This document shows, piece by piece, positions 44,273-47,453 of a DNA stretch of 47,453 nucleotides. The stretch comes from Palleronia rufa. Lineage in GTDB: Bacteria; Pseudomonadota; Alphaproteobacteria; Rhodobacterales; Rhodobacteraceae. The position numbers and the translations under genes are program-made. The stretch's first letter is position 1; every line of letters begins with the position of its first letter. The notes beneath the pieces are model-generated. The model searched no databases. It was not told the DNA's origin and saw nothing but the letters and a program-made list of their open reading frames with translations. Location: assembly GCF_000743715.1 (NCBI RefSeq), contig NZ_JQEY01000019.1, positions 5,013-52,465 on the forward strand, given 5' to 3'.

Positions 44273-44921
44273 CCATCTTTTTTGCGCATGCAGAACCCCC
44301 TAACACCTTGAAGGGGAACGAAATTTCCGGTGTTCCATACTGGTTCTCCCGGCAGTAGTTCAGTGGCTCCACAAAGACCAGTCTGAGCACTGTTTGCTTA
44401 ACGGCGTGGCTGCCATTTTTATAAACATAATAAGGGTTTGCGAGAAATCCGAGGGCCTGTTCAATACATTCCCTCTGGGCCTTATTCGTCGGCAGCGCCT
44501 TTGAGGCCTTTTCTGCCAGGACGATCTTCTGCCGCTCCAGCTTGTCCAGCCGCTTCTCATAGGCCTTGATGACGCTTTCCCGCTCGGCATCGACGATGCG
44601 GTCCAGAAGGTCCTCGATCTGCTTCTCAGTCTGCTTGATCTGCGCTTGCCACGCGCGCTGGTCAGACAGAGCCTTTTCCTCACGGTGGCTCCACGCATCG
44701 GCGAGCATGGCTCCGGCCAGTTCCACGAGCTGGCGCGACGGTGCCAGGCTTTGCATGATCTGTTCAAACCCGGCTTCGAGCTTGGCCTTGGCAACCGACT
44801 TGCCTTTTGCATCGCAGTTGCGCGTGACGCAGCGATAATAGGCGTAGCGGCGGTACTTGCCCTTCGACCAGGCCGCCGTCATCGCGTTGCCGCAAGCCTG
44901 GCAATTGACAAACCCCCGCAT
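44235..44921 (-). pseudogene. C-terminal half of a large serine recombinase
   Basis: 228 residues. A zinc ribbon (VNCQACGNAMTAAWSKGKYR, YRCVTRNCDAKGKS) holds four Cys. A long coiled coil follows (IKQTEKQIEDLLDRIVDAER, YEKRLDKLERQKIVLAEKAS) and the tail ISFPFKVLGG ends with VPPERFELPTS read through the tRNA-Thr 3' end. The resolvase domain with catalytic Ser and the recombinase domain are missing upstream of 44921, so it cannot act alone. It would have integrated an element at tRNA-Thr. Confidence 0.8.
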
Positions 44922-45350
44922 TCTCGGAACGGAGCTGGCGGAAGGAAGAGGATTTGCGTGTGAAACGCAGCAATCCCGCCCCTATCTTCAATTATACCAC
45001 CGCGCATAGAATATGCGCAAATTTTGCGCGGTTCCGCTTTCCGGCACGTGTTTCGGTTTCGAGGCATGCCGTGTCTCCTGTTGAGCTTCAGATCACCTGT
45101 ATGTGGTGCGGCAGGATGCGGACTGCTGCCGCTTGGCGGGAGCCAAACTGGCGGCCCATGAACCCCATTCGGGCGAAGACGGACCAAAATCTGGACAGCG
45201 TTTGGACATGGACAGCGCGGCGGCTCTTGTAATCGTGATCCCGCGTTCCGATATCGACCGGACACGAGCCGGGAGGGCTGCAAAGACGCGGATTAGTTGG
45301 TTTCCGAGCGTAGCTTCTCCTTTTTTGTCTGAACCAACAGAAAGGAGCGC
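44922..45350. other. Region upstream of the recombinase remnant, no gene recognised
   Basis: About 430 bases with lower GC in the first third (AT-rich patch near 44985-45045, GCGCATAGAATATGCGC-like inverted sequence at about 45003-45019). A plus-strand frame from 44954 is open for 92 residues without ribosome site or family resemblance. Confidence 0.4.
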
Positions 45351-45716
45351 ATGCTTGCTACCACCCCCGCAAATCTCGACAGTTCGGTCATCTACGTCTC
45401 TCCGGACTGGCAGATCACCAGCAAGACCTACTACCGCGATAACATCTGGCTGCCTGCGCGCGAGCTGAACGATGATATCGGGAGCGGTGCCAAATGGCGC
45501 ACGGCTCTGTATATGGTCGATGATTATGTGGACCGCCTGAAATTCCCCAGCGGTGAAGCCTACATTTATCCCGACATCTACGACGACCTCTTCCCCGATC
45601 CGACAAACAAATGGATGCGCAACTTTCTGCGGTGCGATGGTAGCGGCGAGAGCCCGGCCAGCTATTCATCGGGCCTGATCGTGGTGATCCGGCCCGCTTT
45701 CCTTTACCGCTCATGA
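45351..45716 (+). CDS. Hypothetical protein of an integrative element
   Basis: 121 residues, rich in Tyr, Trp and Asp (VIYVSPDWQITSKTYYRDNI, GEAYIYPDIYDDLFPDP). I do not recognise a family. AAAGGAG lies before ATG 45351, which supports a real gene. Its 3' end overlaps the convergent gene at 45704 by 13 bases. Confidence 0.55.
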   Translation: MLATTPANLDSSVIYVSPDWQITSKTYYRDNIWLPARELNDDIGSGAKWRTALYMVDDYVDRLKFPSGEAYIYPDIYDDLFPDPTNKWMRNFLRCDGSGESPASYSSGLIVVIRPAFLYRS

Positions 45717-46048
45717 CCGCGATCCCGGCATTTGCGCGCCATCTCGAAATCCTCCCGGCCTTTGCGAGCGCGCTTATGGAAGCGGCGGCGCATGGCGTTC
45801 ACACGCTCCTGTGCCTCGGCATTGGTTTGATCATCCGATGCGCCCCGAATACCGGGATCATCGATGTCATGGCGCGGAGCTGGCCGCGAAGGCAATCTGG
45901 CCTCCATCCAGCCGAGTGACTCTCTGGTCTTGATGCCCGTCTCGGCCACCTTCGCCGGATCAGGCAGACCTTCGCGCCGGATGGCGGAGTCCTTCGCCGC
46001 CATGCCGGAGAAGGCTTTCCGGAGATCATCGCTCACGGGCGTGATCAT
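45704..46048 (-). CDS. Hypothetical charged protein of an integrative element
   Basis: 114 residues from ATG 46048; an in-frame ATG at 46120 would add 24. Helical and charged: PVSDDLRKAFSGMAAKDSAI, TGIKTRESLGWMEARLP, and a basic C-terminus MRRRFHKRARKGREDFEMAR. No family recognised. It overlaps the end of the gene at 46026-46328 in the same direction, suggesting one operon of element genes. Confidence 0.5.
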   Translation of the reverse strand: MITPVSDDLRKAFSGMAAKDSAIRREGLPDPAKVAETGIKTRESLGWMEARLPSRPAPRHDIDDPGIRGASDDQTNAEAQERVNAMRRRFHKRARKGREDFEMARKCRDRGHER

Positions 46049-46328
46049 CCCGCTGGCGCGTCCGCGTCCGGGCCCTTGGTCGCTCGGGTTTCTCCTGCTG
46101 CCGATCCCGGATCGCGTCATGGGCGCGGCCCACGAGATGCTGAAGGTTCAGAAGATCGCCAGCGCCGAAGCTTGCCGATTTATGCCAGGCTCCTTCCGCG
46201 TCCCGATAAGATTTGCTGAAGGTGACCCGGTGATGGGTGCCGCGCTCGGTCTGGTTTTCCCAGATTTCGGCGTTCACGCTTCCCTCGCGCAGCCGCGCTG
46301 CGGGCGTCATCTTTTGTTTGTCCGTCAT
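46026..46328 (-). CDS. Small protein typical of alphaproteobacterial conjugative elements
   Basis: 100 residues. The core AEIWENQTERGTHHRVTFSK, SYRDAEGAWHKSASFGAGDL and LNLQHLVGRAHDAI resembles small beta-rich proteins commonly found near relaxase and partition genes in alphaproteobacterial plasmids and integrative elements; function unknown. The basic tail is rich in Arg. GAAGGACTT lies before the ATG. It follows the IS5-truncated gene by 25 bases, so it belonged to the same operon. Confidence 0.6.
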   Translation of the reverse strand: MTDKQKMTPAARLREGSVNAEIWENQTERGTHHRVTFSKSYRDAEGAWHKSASFGAGDLLNLQHLVGRAHDAIRDRQQEKPERPRARTRTRQRDDHARER

Positions 46329-46353
46329 GGTGAAGTCCTTCTGTTTTCAGGGG

Positions 46354-46501
46354 TCAGGATGTGGGCGCGAAGCCCTCGATGTACCGAAGGGCGCGGCCCC
46401 CGGCATATTGCGGCAGGTGCGAGCGGGAATGCGGTGCAGACAGCTCAATCACGCTGCGCCGCGTGGCTCGAAGCCAGCCCTGCACCAGAACGCTGCCGAG
46501 C
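46354..46501 (-). pseudogene. 3' end of a gene truncated by IS5
   Basis: An open frame running out of the IS5 end continues as VQGWLRATRRSVIELSAPHS, RSHLPQYAGGRALRYIEGFA and stop at 46354, about 48 codons. It lies directly upstream of the operon at 46026. I cannot assign the family from this tail. IS5 at 46502 removed or separated the rest. Confidence 0.45.
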
Positions 46502-47453
46502 GGTTTTGTTGCAGAAAGGCCGCCTGAGGCGTGAGTGTCCCTTTCCCGTTCGGGTTCAGGCCACGCGGACCACCTCGGCGGTGCCGAGCGCGTTGAAGCG
46601 ATTGATAAGGGCGACACGGATGTGGATTTCGGCGGTCTGGCGGTCTGGGTCTCTCGCGGCGATGCGCTCGCCGAAGGCCTTCAGGCATCGCATCTTGGCC
46701 TCCACGCGGCTTCGGGCGTGGTATCCGGTCCACCGCTTCCAAAACGCCCGACCGTAGTGACGCGTGGCGCGCAGGGTTTCGTTGCGTGCCTTGGCAGCCG
46801 GACAGTCCTCCTTCCAAGCCCGACCGTTCCTTCGGATGGGTATGATTGCCGTGCCACCGCGTGCGATGACGGCGCCGTGGCAGCGGCGGGTGTCGTAGGC
46901 GCCGTCCGCGGTCACGGTGCCGATGTCTTCGTCTTCGGGGATCTGGCCCAACAGGTCCGGCAGGACGGGGCTGTCGCCTTCCCGGCTGTGGGTGAACTCG
47001 ACGGCCAGGATATCCGAGGTGGCGGTGTCCATCGCCAGATGCACCTTGCGCCATTGGCGGCGACCCTGAATGCCATGCTTCCGGGCCTGCCACTCGCCAT
47101 CGCCGAGGAACTTGATGCCGGTGCTATCAACCAGCAGGTTCAGTGGCCCGCCAGCACGGCGATAGGGGATCTGAACCTTCAAGGTCTTCTGCCTACGGCA
47201 CAGGGTCGAGTAGTCCGGAACGGGCCAGTCCAGCCCCGCGAGTCGCAGCAGACTGGCGACCATCCCGGCAGTCTGTCTGAGCGGCAACTTGAACAGAACC
47301 TTGATCGATAGGCAGAACTGTATCGCGGCATTCGAAAAGACCGGGGGGCGCCCCGGGCGTCCCTCATGCGGCGCGTGCCAGGTCATCTCCTTGTCCAGCC
47401 AGATCAGCAGCGACCCGCGCTTCCTGACAGACTAGTTGTAGGTGGACCAGTTC
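46502..47453 (-). mobile_element. IS5 family element, second copy, cut by window edge
   Basis: From GGTTTTGTTGCAGAA at 46502 the sequence appears identical to the copy at 12975 (constant offset of 33,527 bases) up to about 47427. There a cluster of six substitutions occurs before identity resumes for the last 18 bases. Same orientation as the first copy. Confidence 0.88.
46556..47453 (-). pseudogene. IS5 family transposase, interrupted near its N-terminus
   Basis: From 46556 to 47427 it encodes the same residues as the transposase at 13029-13961, including all DDE motifs. At 47432-47434 the minus strand reads TAG in frame, where the other copy has an Asp codon. The start codon would lie beyond the window. 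Either this copy is dead, or the last bases of the contig are wrong. Confidence 0.75.

Noticed and set aside
46497-46501. GAGC at the left flank of the second IS5 copy and at the right flank of the first, as if they were halves of one 4-bp target duplication of a circular molecule.
   Set aside because: IS903-type elements duplicate 9 bp, and the 9-bp flanks do not match. A shared 4-mer is within chance given several possible alignments.

Overview
The window looks like a contig from a marine-type alphaproteobacterium of the Rhodobacteraceae (Roseobacter group). Evidence: high GC with GC-rich third codon positions, Rhodobacterales-type gene neighbourhoods (rpmH-rnpA-yidD beside a TVP38 protein and a flavoprotein disulfide reductase; a TRAP transporter with an IclR regulator; modABC), candidate EcfG-type general-stress promoters and many IS elements. 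Both window ends lie inside IS5-family transposases, as expected for a short-read contig that stops at repeats. This assignment is inference from gene content, not from a search.

Layout. 1-960: IS5 family end. 976-7163: envelope and stress genes (DUF421, a frameshifted cis-prenyltransferase, a secreted repeat protein with a PRC barrel, a channel-like protein, a YihY/BrkB protein, DUF3618 and holin-like proteins). 7665-11099: remains of an integrative or plasmid element (IS21 istB fragment, small membrane protein, SSB, small XRE regulator, DUF2285 proteins, one frameshifted). 11158-12891: a short type II CBASS anti-phage locus whose effector (HNH-SAVED) and E2-like gene are intact, but whose nucleotidyltransferase gene is reduced to a presumed 30-codon tail by an IS3 remnant carrying an IS5 copy (12892-14027). 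14119-21601: housekeeping genes (class I fumarase, CIA30, phosphohexomutase, DUF475) and a ModE-like regulator with modABC.

22415-36280 is one leftward gene train: a TRAP transporter (dctPQM), an IclR regulator and nine acyl-CoA genes (ligase, two-subunit acyl-CoA dehydrogenase, hydratases, hydroxyacyl-CoA dehydrogenase, thiolase, glutaryl-CoA dehydrogenase, two thioesterases). The order fits uptake of a medium-chain dicarboxylate, CoA activation, beta-oxidation to glutaryl-CoA and decarboxylation to crotonyl-CoA. Azelate and pimelate are the best guesses. A pair of overlapping palindromes before dctP is the likely IclR operator.

36515-37064 holds a decayed serine-recombinase tail abutting the 3' end of a broken tRNA-Arg(CCG). 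37149-41745 is a conserved chromosomal block (histidine kinase, flavoprotein reductase, TVP38, rpmH, rnpA, yidD). yidC, normally next, is absent: 41746-44190 is an IS graveyard with one intact IS3 element. A complete tRNA-Thr(UGU) follows, overlapped by a second serine-recombinase tail, then small genes of an element cut off by a second IS5 copy that appears identical to the one at 12975 over most of its length and runs to the window end.
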